Shown here: piece after piece, positions 44,868-54,535 of the stretch | How positions within the stretch are numbered: position 1 is the stretch's first letter | Layout: every line of letters starts with the position of its first letter | NCBI GenBank assembly: GCA_016711125.1 | Contig: JADJTQ010000009.1 | Coordinates: 62,001-126,000, forward strand | Origin: Saprospiraceae bacterium | GTDB lineage: Bacteria > Bacteroidota > Bacteroidia > Chitinophagales > Saprospiraceae | Direction of reading: 5' to 3' | Length of the DNA: 64,000 bases | Notes under the pieces: generated by a model | The model's input: the letters and a program-made list of their open reading frames with translations, nothing else | The model's database searches: none | What the model was told of the DNA's origin: nothing | Program-made: the position numbers and the translations under genes

Positions 44868-46046
44868 TTATATTTTATCAAGTGCTTGGGTCAGGTCAGC
44901 GATCAAGTAATCGGGATCTTCAAGGCCAATATAAAGTCTGATTAAATTAAACGGATAGTCCGGATTTTCTTTGCCTGGAATATCATAGAAAATCGAAAAA
45001 GGAATAACCAAAGATTCGTGCCCTCCCCATGATACAGCAAGTAAGAAACAATTTAAACGGTCAACAAATTTGTTGACTACTTCTTTGGTGGCGGCTTTCA
45101 CTTGAAAGGAAAATAGTCCACCAGCTCCGGTCATCTGTCGTTGAGCTAATTGATTTTGTGGGAATGAAGGTAAAAATGGATGTATTACGCGCTCTACCTT
45201 TGGATGGGCTTCTAGAAACTTGGCAATTTGAATGGCTGTATCATTAACACGCTTCATTCTGATCTGCAGTGTACGGAGTCCGCGGATGATTAGACTGGCA
45301 TCATGCGGTGATAATATCGAGCCCAAGGTCATTAGTTCAGATCCAAATATCTGATCCATCATCTTCCTGCTGCCGCAGAGTGCTCCGGCAACCACATCAC
45401 TATGACCATTCAGATACTTGGAGCAAGTATGCATAATGATGTCTATTCCATGATCACCCGGGTTTTGGAATAGCGGTGACGCATAAGAATTATCAATGAT
45501 ACTTATGATGTTATTAGCCCTGCAAATCCTGCCACATTCAGATAGGTCCTGAATACCAAAAGTGATCGAATTGGGACTTTCCAAAATGAGGACTTTTGTT
45601 TGTGGTTGAATGGCCTTTTCAATTTCAACAATATCATGACCCGCGACAAATGTGTGGGTTATTCCAAATCTTGTCAGCACGCGTGTCACCAACTTATTTG
45701 TCCAGGAGTAAGGATTTTTGACACAGATAATGTGATCTCCTGTGTTGACGTTAGAAAGCACTGCACAGGTCATGGCCGCTGCACCACTTGCAAAAACCAG
45801 GGCATCTTCTGTTTTTTCAAGTGCAGCAAGTTTTTTTCTTAAGATCTCAGTAGTTGGATTGTTACCGCGGGTGTAGAGATGGTGGGCACGCTCATTAAGG
45901 AATGCTGCGCGAAAACTAGCAGTGTCTTTAAAGGCAAAATTGCTACTCTGGATGATGGGTGGTGATACAGCATTGAAATACTGGTCTCGGTCTTCACCGA
46001 GATGAGTCAGAATCTCGCTGATGGGTATTAACGGCTGATCTTTCAT
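44868..46046 (-). CDS. Cystathionine gamma-synthase/beta-lyase family PLP enzyme
   Basis: This 392-residue Cys/Met metabolism PLP-dependent enzyme carries YTRGNNPTTEILRKKLAALE, the DNSYASPLFQNP strand and the MHTCSKYLNGHSDVVAGAL PLP-lysine motif (SKYLNGH with the Schiff-base Lys). It catalyses gamma-replacement or beta-elimination reactions in methionine or cysteine metabolism; sequence alone does not decide between MetB, MetC and MegL. It starts 3 bases downstream of the thrS stop, so the two genes are cotranscribed, an uncommon pairing. Confidence 0.9.
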   Translation of the reverse strand: MKDQPLIPISEILTHLGEDRDQYFNAVSPPIIQSSNFAFKDTASFRAAFLNERAHHLYTRGNNPTTEILRKKLAALEKTEDALVFASGAAAMTCAVLSNVNTGDHIICVKNPYSWTNKLVTRVLTRFGITHTFVAGHDIVEIEKAIQPQTKVLILESPNSITFGIQDLSECGRICRANNIISIIDNSYASPLFQNPGDHGIDIIMHTCSKYLNGHSDVVAGALCGSRKMMDQIFGSELMTLGSILSPHDASLIIRGLRTLQIRMKRVNDTAIQIAKFLEAHPKVERVIHPFLPSFPQNQLAQRQMTGAGGLFSFQVKAATKEVVNKFVDRLNCFLLAVSWGGHESLVIPFSIFYDIPGKENPDYPFNLIRLYIGLEDPDYLIADLTQALDKI

Positions 46047-46049
46047 GCA

Positions 46050-47972
46050 TTACTTGATTTCAGCCAAAATCTGATCAGCCCATTCTTTAACTGTCATGTT
46101 GCCCTTGTCTCCCTCACCTTGCCTTCGTACGGATACTTGTGCGGTCGTTTGTTCCTTCTCACCGACGATGAGCATATACGGCACTTTACGTAATTCGGTA
46201 TCTCTGATTTTTCGACCAATCGACTCCGTCCGGGAGTCAATTGTACCTCTAAGACCAAGAGCAGCCAATTCTTCCTGCACTATAGCTGCGTAATCAAGAT
46301 AGAGATCGCTGATGGGCAAAATGGCATATTGTTCAGGACTAAGCCAAAGTGGAAATTTACCGGCGGTATGTTCGATTAAAACTCCTATAAATCGTTCCAT
46401 GGATCCAAAAGGTGCCCGGTGAATCATAACCGGTCGGTGGCTGGCATTATCGGAACCGATGTATTCGAGCTCGAATCGTTCTGGGAGGTTGTAGTCTACC
46501 TGAATGGTTCCGAGCTGCCAACTTCTGCCCAAAGCATCTTTAACCATAAAGTCAAGTTTTGGGCCATAAAAAGCGGCTTCACCCAAGACGACTACGGTTT
46601 CAAGGCCCACATCTTTGGTTGCATCGATGATTGCTTGTTCAGCTTTTTCCCAATTTTCGTCCGAACCGATGTATTTCTCCTTATTCTCCGGATCTCTAAG
46701 TGATATTTGAGCGGTATAGTTATCAAAGCCCAATTTGTTTAAAACCAACTTGGTGAGATCCAAAACACCAAGAAATTCATCTTTGAGTTGATCCGGAGTA
46801 CAAAAGATATGGGCATCATCCTGGGTAAATCCACGCACTCGCGATAGTCCGTGCAACTCACCACTTTGCTCATAGCGATACACGGTACCAAACTCCGCTA
46901 TTCTGATCGGGAGATCTCGGTAGGAGTGAGGTTTATGGCTATATATCTCACAGTGGTGTGGGCAATTCATCGGTTTGAGAAGAAACTCTTCTCCCTCCCT
47001 CGGAGTATTGATCGGTTGAAAACTATCCTTACCGTATTTTTCATAGTGCCCAGATGTCACATAAAGCTCTTTCTTCCCGATATGAGGGGTGATCACCGGT
47101 GCATAACCTCGTTTTAACTGTTCATTCTTCAAGAATTCTTCCATGCGGCTTCTCAATGCAGCACCCTTTGGTAACCAAATTGGCAGACCAGCACCTACTC
47201 TTTCCGAAAACATAAAAAGCTCTAGTTCAGTACCTAATTTTCGGTGATCTCTTTTTTTAGCTTCTTCTACAAATTCAAGATATTCCGTAAGATCTTTTTG
47301 CTTCGGAAAGGTGATGCCATAAATTCTGGTCATCATCTTGCGTTTTTCATCACCTCGCCAGTAAGCACCAGCAACATTCGTTAGTTTGATTGCCTTTATC
47401 TTGCTGGTATCCGGTAGGTGTGGTCCACGACACAAGTCAACAAAATTTCCTTGTTGGTAAAAGGTAATAGAACCGTCTTTCAAGTCATTTAGAAGCTCGA
47501 GTTTGTAGGGATCCTGTTTTTCGTTAAAATAGCTAATAGCCTCTTTTTTACTGACCTCTCTTCGTTGGTATTCGCTTTTTGCCTCCAACAGTACCTTCAT
47601 TTTTGCCTCAATGAGCGAAAGATCCTCCAAGGTTATCTGCCGATCACCAGTATCTATATCATAGTAAAATCCCATGTCGATTGGAGGCCCGATGCCAAAT
47701 TTTGTTTCAGGATACAAAGCTTCCAGTGCTTCAGCCATAAGGTGGGCTGAAGAATGCCAAAATGTTGCTTTTCCTTCAGGATCATTCCAGGTCAATAATT
47801 CGAGATTAGAGTCGAGATTGATCGGGCGGGTAGCATCCCATACCTCACCGTTTATTTTTGCGGTAAGTACGTTTCGAGCCAAACCTTCACTAATTGACCG
47901 GGCAATGTCCAGAGCAGTGACTCCTGCTTCATATTCCCTCACGTTGCCATCTGGGAAAGTAATGTGAATCAT
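46050..47972 (-). CDS. thrS: Threonyl-tRNA synthetase
   Basis: This 640-residue class II synthetase has an N-terminal TGS domain (about 1-62), the editing domain (about 63-225, with HSSAHLMAEALEALYP), the class II core with NCPHHCEIY zinc site and RVRGFTQDDAHIFC, and the C-terminal anticodon-binding domain. I chose the Met at 47972 (MIHITFPDGNVREYEAG), which is the normal start. A longer reading from 48086 has 38 extra residues without homology, and a candidate promoter lies within that stretch. The enzyme charges tRNA-Thr. Confidence 0.95.
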   Translation of the reverse strand: MIHITFPDGNVREYEAGVTALDIARSISEGLARNVLTAKINGEVWDATRPINLDSNLELLTWNDPEGKATFWHSSAHLMAEALEALYPETKFGIGPPIDMGFYYDIDTGDRQITLEDLSLIEAKMKVLLEAKSEYQRREVSKKEAISYFNEKQDPYKLELLNDLKDGSITFYQQGNFVDLCRGPHLPDTSKIKAIKLTNVAGAYWRGDEKRKMMTRIYGITFPKQKDLTEYLEFVEEAKKRDHRKLGTELELFMFSERVGAGLPIWLPKGAALRSRMEEFLKNEQLKRGYAPVITPHIGKKELYVTSGHYEKYGKDSFQPINTPREGEEFLLKPMNCPHHCEIYSHKPHSYRDLPIRIAEFGTVYRYEQSGELHGLSRVRGFTQDDAHIFCTPDQLKDEFLGVLDLTKLVLNKLGFDNYTAQISLRDPENKEKYIGSDENWEKAEQAIIDATKDVGLETVVVLGEAAFYGPKLDFMVKDALGRSWQLGTIQVDYNLPERFELEYIGSDNASHRPVMIHRAPFGSMERFIGVLIEHTAGKFPLWLSPEQYAILPISDLYLDYAAIVQEELAALGLRGTIDSRTESIGRKIRDTELRKVPYMLIVGEKEQTTAQVSVRRQGEGDKGNMTVKEWADQILAEIK

Positions 47973-48001
47973 GATAAATTCAAGATTGATTAAACAGCCG
48001 G

Positions 48002-48009
48002 CAAAGCTA
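48002..48009 (-). promoter_or_regulatory. Candidate -7 box of thrS
   Basis: Read on the minus strand this is TAGCTTTG, an exact match to TAnnTTTG, about 30 bases before the chosen thrS start. No clear -33 TTG lies at the expected distance. It supports the shorter thrS start at 47972. Confidence 0.5.
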
Positions 48010-48171
48010 GGGCAAATTTCCGAAGCTTGAAACCTATATGTTTGAATGATGCTGAAGTTGACCGGATCGCCAGAAAAAGGCTGCATTTTATCGTAGATCT
48101 GGTAGATATCCAGTTTTTACTAAATCCCCAGCCATATGAGTATTTCAAGCGACTCCGGGGCTAGAGATCCG

Positions 48172-49098
48172 CTAAAAGGCTTTGATATCGGTAAACGATT
48201 TGGTATTAAAGCTCAAACTTTGAAAATGATTTTCGGTGATGCTGACGGTTTCAGCAGCTAACTCATAAATATCGTCAGCTTGCTTATGAATAGCTACAAA
48301 TATAACCTCCGTTCCCACTGGTATACTGGCGAGACAAAAACCATTACCCCCCAAATAATTTAGACTCAAAATGCTTTGCTCCTTCTTAAGGATTGCAAAT
48401 AATACGGTGTTTGTTACCGTGTACCTAGGGTCTAATTTGATGCATACAGAATTTTTAGGGGCATCTGAGACATATTTGTCGACATTGATCCAGGCAAGAC
48501 GATCACTGAAACATTGGTACCCTACAATGAAAGAGGTGGTATCATTGTATTGCCACTGACCAGGAGTAATCGAAGACACAGTACTCGTTCGCTCCGCAGG
48601 TTCCCAATTAAATTCAGTACCATTGCGATAGCCAAAGAAAAGCTGCATAGCCGGGTCAAGTTTGTCGGCAGGTGACCAGAAGCAAGCCAAATGATCAGGT
48701 GACAATTGCAAGGGTTTTCCCTGATAAAATGCGGCAATATGATATGCTCCGGCCGAGATTAAGACCTTGCCATTCGAAATGGTGGATGCCTGATGTACGA
48801 GATAATCGCGCTTTTTGTCTAACTCAATCAGCTCAATAGTTACTTTTTCGCAAGAACAATAGTCGCCATTTGTAAAGGTAAACATGTTGGGTTTGAATAC
48901 AAACTCCGTTCCTCTTGGAGTCCGTATGATTATGGGTTCGATCAGGTTAAGATGGTAAGATAAGGTATCCGTTGCATTCGTAAATTCTTTGCTGAAATCG
49001 AATGGAATGGCTTCCTGAACGGGTATAAACTCATCGACTTCTTTGCAGGCAATGACCAGAAGGTAAAGTGCTAAAACGATGTGGGATAAAGTCTTCAT
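48172..49098 (-). CDS. Hypothetical lipoprotein in sigma-factor operon
   Basis: This roughly 308-residue protein starts at MKTLSHIVLALYLLVIAC, a lipoprotein signal with the lipobox Cys about 18 residues in. The 8 extra residues of a longer start (49122) would overlap the upstream gene, so I use the inner ATG. The mature part is beta-rich and without a motif I recognise. It follows the sigma factor and barrel-fusion genes with 5 bases of spacing, so it is probably a product of the same operon and may be assembled at the outer membrane. Function unknown. Confidence 0.75.
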   Translation of the reverse strand: MKTLSHIVLALYLLVIACKEVDEFIPVQEAIPFDFSKEFTNATDTLSYHLNLIEPIIIRTPRGTEFVFKPNMFTFTNGDYCSCEKVTIELIELDKKRDYLVHQASTISNGKVLISAGAYHIAAFYQGKPLQLSPDHLACFWSPADKLDPAMQLFFGYRNGTEFNWEPAERTSTVSSITPGQWQYNDTTSFIVGYQCFSDRLAWINVDKYVSDAPKNSVCIKLDPRYTVTNTVLFAILKKEQSILSLNYLGGNGFCLASIPVGTEVIFVAIHKQADDIYELAAETVSITENHFQSLSFNTKSFTDIKAF

Positions 49099-49103
49099 GG
49101 GCA

Positions 49104-50462
49104 TTAAAATTGATGTTTCCACGATGCACCTAAATGATAGTGATTGTACCGCTGGCTCAATGGATATTCTGATGCCGTAAAGTCTCCCAGTGTTTGCCTA
49201 AAAGAGCATAATACGCGAAGCTTATTAGATTCACTCAATTCCAATTCGTAGCCAAGCGAAGCCGTGACATCCAGTCCTGTTCTGGATCTGAAAATGGGAA
49301 GTGAACGACTTTCTTTAGTATCAATACTGGTGATATGTTCATCAGGGGTCAAGATGTCTCCTTTAGTCCATAGAGCCAAATTCATGATGACTCCACCCTG
49401 AATAAAAAACTGATGATTTTGAACCTTAAATTTATAGGTTGCCATGACCGGTAATTCAAGTGCAGTGTAACGATTTTGACTTAGTTTGATTCGCTGGCCA
49501 TATTGAATTACAATGGATGAATCCTTTCGAATTTCTGGTACACCATTAACAAAAATTGTATCTATAATAATATTCTTGATGGTGCGTGTGGCTGACTCAT
49601 CGATATAGTCAAAAATCTCAAAAATCCGAGTGGCTCCCAGGCCGGTCTTGACTTCGAAACGGTCTCCGATATCAGCGCCAACCAAGGCCTGCAAGCTAAA
49701 GCTGGTCCGTTCTTTTTCCGTGCGTTCACGTAATGTTTGATAATTTGTCAATTCCGTCTCCTTTAGAGCATAATACTTGGACGGCAAGCCGCCGGATATT
49801 AATAATTCGAAAAAAGGACGTATCTGCAAGGAAGTTCTAAATGAAGGACAAACATCAATTTTTGGATCACGTAGATTCGTCTGAGGACTGAAGTCCAATC
49901 CCGGTATGCGTACAAAGTTCAATTTTTCAAAAGCGCCATCTGTCGGATCTTCAATTTTTGAATCACGGTATTCAGAAAAAATATTTTCGATCGACGGACT
50001 TGAGGCTGCAGCACCTGGAGCAAGTCCTCGAAGGTGTGATTGATTTATCGAAGAGCTGTTTTTGGATGTGGTGATTTGGTCGACCTCTACCAACGGATTT
50101 GCTGTTTTAGTAACTTTAGGCCGTGGGTTTATTGTATTTGCAACCTTATGGGTACTTGGAAGGGCGTGTTCAGAATCAATCGTAGAATGCTCAAGAATCG
50201 GTTTTGATGGATTGAAATAAATTTCAGGAACGATTGATTTCCCAGTATCGCTAACGTCAGACAAAGCGATATGATCTTCGGGACCAGGTTGGCTAAGTGA
50301 CCAGTAGAAAGCCAATACCGCGGGCAAAAGAATCAGGAATAACCAACGCCGGTTTTTACGTGGACGTAGTTGCAACTCAATAGCTTGCCAGGCAGAGTCA
50401 GGTACGTCAGTCTCAGCCAGGTAGATCTTTGATCTTATATTCCGATCAAATTGGTCGTTCAT
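49104..50462 (-). CDS. Membrane-anchored protein with C-terminal beta-barrel-like domain, sigma-factor operon
   Basis: This 452-residue protein has a short cytoplasmic N-terminus (about 1-36), one membrane helix (about 38-56: RRWLFLILLPAVLAFYWSL), a Pro/Ser/Thr-rich linker (about 60-190) and a C-terminal domain of amphipathic beta strands ending in HQF, like a small outer-membrane barrel. The N-terminal part looks like an anti-sigma anchor, and it is overlapped by the sigma factor gene by 17 bases. The topology, an inner-membrane helix joined to a barrel-like domain, is odd for a single protein and suggests an envelope-spanning sensor. No homologous family name is certain. Confidence 0.75.
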   Translation of the reverse strand: MNDQFDRNIRSKIYLAETDVPDSAWQAIELQLRPRKNRRWLFLILLPAVLAFYWSLSQPGPEDHIALSDVSDTGKSIVPEIYFNPSKPILEHSTIDSEHALPSTHKVANTINPRPKVTKTANPLVEVDQITTSKNSSSINQSHLRGLAPGAAASSPSIENIFSEYRDSKIEDPTDGAFEKLNFVRIPGLDFSPQTNLRDPKIDVCPSFRTSLQIRPFFELLISGGLPSKYYALKETELTNYQTLRERTEKERTSFSLQALVGADIGDRFEVKTGLGATRIFEIFDYIDESATRTIKNIIIDTIFVNGVPEIRKDSSIVIQYGQRIKLSQNRYTALELPVMATYKFKVQNHQFFIQGGVIMNLALWTKGDILTPDEHITSIDTKESRSLPIFRSRTGLDVTASLGYELELSESNKLRVLCSFRQTLGDFTASEYPLSQRYNHYHLGASWKHQF

Positions 50463-50991
50463 GATGCATTGTCAATTCACAAATCTTTTGCTGTAGCTGT
50501 TTTCGAGCCTTGAGTAATTGGGTACGGGAAGTAGCCTCGTTAATCCCCAAAAGCTCACTAATTTCCCGATGCGAAAATCCTTCAATAACGTACATATTAA
50601 ATACCACTCTGTATCCTTCAGGCAGTTTCGAGATTAAAACGATGATTTCCTGTTCCGACATCGCATCAACGATCCCTGCCTCCACTTTTTCTTCAGCAAC
50701 ATGCTCTATACCCGTCTGCTCCATAGTCCACTTTTTGGTCTGATATTTTTTCAGACTGGCATTGACGAATATGCGACGTATCCATCCTTCAAATGATCCC
50801 TCGTTTTTGTATTGATGAATGTTTTGGTATAGACGTACAAATCCATCCTGAAGTATATCTTCGGCGTCTGCCTTATTACGAGCATATCGCAAGCAAACTG
50901 TCATCATCTTCCTGCTATAAAGCATGAATAGTTGCTTCTGACAAGATGCCTCTTGCCTGATGCAGCCTTCGATCAATGCTTCTTCGTTCAA
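50446..50991 (-). CDS. ECF-type RNA polymerase sigma factor (second)
   Basis: This 181-residue sigma factor has region 2 (LFMLYSRKMMTVCLRYARNKADAEDILQDGFVRLYQNI) and region 4 (KLPEGYRVVFNMYVIEGFSHREISELLGINEATSRTQLLKARKQL). Its 3' end overlaps the barrel-fusion gene by 17 bases, so the two are translationally linked. It heads the three-gene operon with the membrane protein and lipoprotein, and likely responds to an envelope signal. Confidence 0.9.
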   Translation of the reverse strand: MNEEALIEGCIRQEASCQKQLFMLYSRKMMTVCLRYARNKADAEDILQDGFVRLYQNIHQYKNEGSFEGWIRRIFVNASLKKYQTKKWTMEQTGIEHVAEEKVEAGIVDAMSEQEIIVLISKLPEGYRVVFNMYVIEGFSHREISELLGINEATSRTQLLKARKQLQQKICELTMHHERPI

Positions 50992-51102
50992 TCAAATTCA
51001 GTTTGGTTTGGGTCTTCAGCAATATGATACCGAAGATGTTCCAATTGTTGCCTGGTTGTATAAAAAAGATTTGCCGGTAAGATCCAAATCGGGGGATTTA
51101 CG

Positions 51103-51303
51103 TCATTTGACTTCAAAAGTGATTTTCACATTCACTCGATACTTATCAATTCTGCCTTCCGATACGGTTGCACTTTGCTCCTGCACAAAAACAGATCGTA
51201 TATTTTTAACCGTTTCACTGGCTTTTTCGACCGCATTTCTGGTAGCATCTTCCCAACTCTTGCCCGAATCTGCCATGATTTCGATTACTTTAAGTATTGC
51301 CAT
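51103..51303 (-). CDS. Dodecin family protein
   Basis: This 66-residue protein matches the dodecin fold: MAILKVIEIMADSGKSWEDATRNAVEKASETVKNIRSVFVQEQSATV. Dodecins form dodecameric hollow shells that bind flavin or riboflavin derivatives and may store or buffer them. The length and the SGKSWEDATRNAV segment are typical. It lies alone between a sigma-factor operon and a TPR lipoprotein gene. Confidence 0.9.
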   Translation of the reverse strand: MAILKVIEIMADSGKSWEDATRNAVEKASETVKNIRSVFVQEQSATVSEGRIDKYRVNVKITFEVK

Positions 51304-51366
51304 GATTAATGCTTTTAAAAGATTTTATGATTGAAATTAAAACAAGTTTTGATATTTTTTAGGTCC

Positions 51367-52383
51367 TCACATACCTTGATTGAGTCTTTTGAGAGCCTCA
51401 CCGGCATCCATGTTCTTGGGATCGATCTGTAGTGTCTGTTCGTAATCGATACGGGCCCCATCTATTTCACCCATTAGCTCCCTTGTGAGGCCCCGGTAAA
51501 AATATGCTCTGACAAACAAGGGATCTATTTTCATCCTGAGATCAAAATGTGCTGCCGCCCGGATGAGACTATCCTGGTCAAGATACAAAAGTCCGAGATC
51601 ATAGTAAGGTTCGCTGTCATATGGTTCTATTTCTATCATTTGTCGATAGACCGCTTTGGCCTCCTCGATCCGGTTGGCTCGAGCCAAATATTGAGACTTT
51701 GCATGTAGTATGAGCCGGTGACCGGGCGATATTGTGAGGCCGGCATCAAAATACCTGAGCGCATCAGGGTTGTTTTGGGCCTCAAGCAAGTGACCAAGGT
51801 TTATCCAGGCATCGATCAGTTTCGGATTTTCCTTGGTTGCCAGCTGAAACTGGGCGATGGCTTGAGCAGTGTCACCATTTTCTTTGAATACCATCCCTTT
51901 CATAAAATACGCATCAGGATTCTGAGACTCAATCGATTGGATTTGTCGAAGTGTGGTCATCGCCTCTGAATATCTTTTCAATATCAATTGAAACTCTGAC
52001 AGTTTTAATAGAGTAGGTATCCGGCTATGGAAAAGTTTGGCAGTTGTTTCCATAGTCTCAAGAGCTTCCCGCGATTGGAGGTTATCGAGAAGAGCATCTG
52101 CGAGCAAATGCCATGCCTCCACATCGAGTGAATCAAGATTGGTAGATTTTTGCAGGTCAATTATTGCCTCCGGATACCTGCCCTGATCGTAGTACATGGC
52201 CCCCCTTTGAAACCGCAAATTGCCATCATTGAGATTTGATTGGATGAGGGCATTGAGTCGCTCCAGCTCGGGAATTATATTTTTTGCCACTACCTGCCCG
52301 TCTTGTACCTCCTGGGTTTGGCATCCCAATCCCAGACAGAGCGCCAATAAAAGGAGCAGACAAGAACCCAATAAATTTTTCAT
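51367..52383 (-). CDS. TPR-repeat lipoprotein
   Basis: This 338-residue protein begins with a lipoprotein signal (MKNLLGSCLLLLLALCLGLGC, Cys at about 21). From about residue 55 it has six or more TPR units, for example GDTAQAIAQFQLATKENPKLIDAWINLGHLLEAQ and GRYPEAIIDLQKSTNLDSLDVEAWHLLADAL. Expected to be an envelope scaffold; no enzymatic motif. Divergent from the LysM glucosaminidase gene across 165 bases. Confidence 0.88.
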   Translation of the reverse strand: MKNLLGSCLLLLLALCLGLGCQTQEVQDGQVVAKNIIPELERLNALIQSNLNDGNLRFQRGAMYYDQGRYPEAIIDLQKSTNLDSLDVEAWHLLADALLDNLQSREALETMETTAKLFHSRIPTLLKLSEFQLILKRYSEAMTTLRQIQSIESQNPDAYFMKGMVFKENGDTAQAIAQFQLATKENPKLIDAWINLGHLLEAQNNPDALRYFDAGLTISPGHRLILHAKSQYLARANRIEEAKAVYRQMIEIEPYDSEPYYDLGLLYLDQDSLIRAAAHFDLRMKIDPLFVRAYFYRGLTRELMGEIDGARIDYEQTLQIDPKNMDAGEALKRLNQGM

Positions 52384-52548
52384 CTCCGCTGTTAAATTCT
52401 ACGGAATAGATAACGCAAAGTTTTACATTTATCATGCCGTTTTAGGTGTGAATCCGCATTTTGCTAATTTGGCATGAGTGTTGCTGCATGTTGATCAGCG
52501 AAATATATATTAAGAATATATCTAATATTAGATTTACTCACTTGGCAT

Positions 52549-53795
52549 ATGCATATACTATCTTCGATCGGTCTTTCAATTTTAACATGCTCATTGTTTG
52601 CACAGGAGGCAAATATCTCAGGCTTTATAGAGCGTTATAAGGAAATTGCTATTGAAGAGATGCATCGCACTGGCATCCCGGCCAGTGTTAAATTGGCACA
52701 GGCAATACTTGAATCTGATGCCGGCAAAAGTGACTTGGCCACCAACAGCAACAATCACTTTGGGATCAAATGTGGCGTTGAATGGGACGGCCCAGTCTTC
52801 TATAAAAAGATGATGACCGGGACAGGAGGGGCCGGTTGATACCATCTTGTTTCCGGGCGTTCAACTCCCCCGAGGCATCCTTTATCGCTCATTCAGATTT
52901 TCTGATGGATCCGAGGAAGGCGTACAGATATGGCTTTCTTTTTGACCTCGATCCCCTGGATTACAAATCATGGGCCTGGGGTCTGAAGCAGGCCGGATAC
53001 GCGACCAACCCTCGTTATGCCATGCTCTTGATCAGTATTATCGAAACTAACGAGTTAAACGTATTTGATTATTACGAGCCTCAAAGTCTATTGGCTTCTG
53101 TCGGTGAGGCACCTCCTCCCCCTCCCAAACCAACTTATGAACACTCGGTCATTCAAAAACGTCAGTTGCAAACACCTGTATGGAAGCAGAAGCCGACCCA
53201 GGCACCAAAGATCGAAGGTATTGTGACGAATAATGGATTGAAAATGGTCTATGCCCACATTGGTGATACGCCGGCATCAATCGCAAAAGCCTATAATCAA
53301 CCGATTCGTGAGATTATCGCATTCAATGAAAAGATTGAACATAAAGAGCAAGTGCTTGAATACACCGAACGCGTATATTTTCAAAAGAAGAAAAGATCGT
53401 ACAAGGGAAGTATCAAATATCACAAGGTGGAGGAGAGCGAAACAATGTATGATATAGCCCAGATGTATGGCATTCTCCTCGAAAAGCTGTATATCCGTAA
53501 CAGAATGTTTCCCGGTACTGAACCTGCAGAAGGGGAGAAGATCCGACTGAAGGGTATGATCAAATCAAAGGATCGGCCTAAATTACGATATGTCGCTTCC
53601 AAAGACTTGGCTAGACAGGAAGTACCTGCGATCACACGTTACGATCAGATATCTCGAAAAAAGCACGTTGTTTCAGCTGGCGACACATTATACGGTATAG
53701 CCCTTGAATATCAGCTTTCTGTTGATATTTTAAAACGGATCAATAAAATGGACTCTAATTTGATTAAACCTGGACAGGTCCTGTTTATTGATTAA
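52549..53795 (+). CDS. Glucosaminidase with LysM domains (frameshifted)
   Basis: The joined frames give about 415 residues: a signal peptide (about 1-18), a glucosaminidase domain of the FlgJ/Atl-type GH73 class (ASVKLAQAILESDAGKSDLATNSNNHFGIKC, catalytic Glu within ILESDAG), and two or three LysM-like repeats in the C-terminal part (YKGSIKYHKVEESETMYDIAQMYGI and KKHVVSAGDTLYGIALEYQLS). The break is in five A (52804-52808); one more A restores FYKKDDDRDRRGRLIPSCFRAF. It should cleave peptidoglycan glycan strands in growth or division. The barrel-protein gene follows after 12 bases. Confidence 0.9.
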
Positions 53796-53807
53796 TTAGT
53801 TTTAAGC

Positions 53808-54496
53808 ATGAAAAATTGATTTTTTTTGGGTTTTTGCTCATTGGGCTCAAACATGGATTCTCTCAAAGCTATGCCTTCGGCCTGAAAGGCGGGCCTACGA
53901 TAGGGTTGCAACGTTGGAATAACTATCAGGGATCTGATCCATTGATTGCCTATCATATTGTCACTTTTATTGAGACCGCTCAGGAAGAAGAGCAGGGTTC
54001 GATTTTTGCAGAACTAGGATACCATGTCAAAGGACGTGCCGTGCATTTCAACTCATCAGTCAATCCTCTCACCGGGGCTAACTATGACGCGCGTAATTTT
54101 CAACTCCGGTTTAACAACGCATCCCTTTCGGCAGGTGCCAGAAAAAAGTTTGCATTGGGCAACTCTCTAGCCTATTATTCCTTAGCCGTCAGAGGTGAGT
54201 ATAATATTTCGGCAGACCTTGAAATATACGATGGGTTTGAGGCAGGAATTAATAAAGTACTCTATGGCATTACCCTTGGAGGTGGCTTTGAATTTCCATT
54301 TTCCGAGCTAATGGGAGGACTAATTGATATCCGATTCAGTCCCGATCTTTCACGCCAAATCTTTATTCCTCCTTTTGAGTGGGACAATCCATTCACCGGT
54401 AATCAAGAGGTATTCAGGGAGCAAAGCATCAAAAATCTGGCTTTTGAAATTTCACTGGGATTACGGTTTTTACATAAGATTGTATATGTGGAATAA
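53808..54496 (+). CDS. PorT-like outer membrane beta-barrel protein (frameshifted at the start)
   Basis: ATG at 53808 is followed by AAAAAT and an early stop. One more A in 53811-53815 reads MKKLIFFGFLLIGLKHGFSQS, a good signal peptide continuous with the following frame, giving about 229 residues. The mature part has amphipathic strands of a small eight-strand barrel (GSIFAELGYHVKGRAVHFNSS; RKKFALGNSLAYYSLAVRGEYN), resembling the PorT/outer-membrane beta-barrel family. It starts 12 bases after the glucosaminidase stop and is probably in the same operon. Confidence 0.82.
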
Positions 54497-54535
54497 TATG
54501 AATGACCACCCCGTAATATTTAGGGTGCATAGCTC

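Noticed and set aside
47973..48086. N-terminal extension of thrS
   Set aside because: The 38 added residues lack TGS homology and include a candidate -7 box; the Met at 47972 is the family start.
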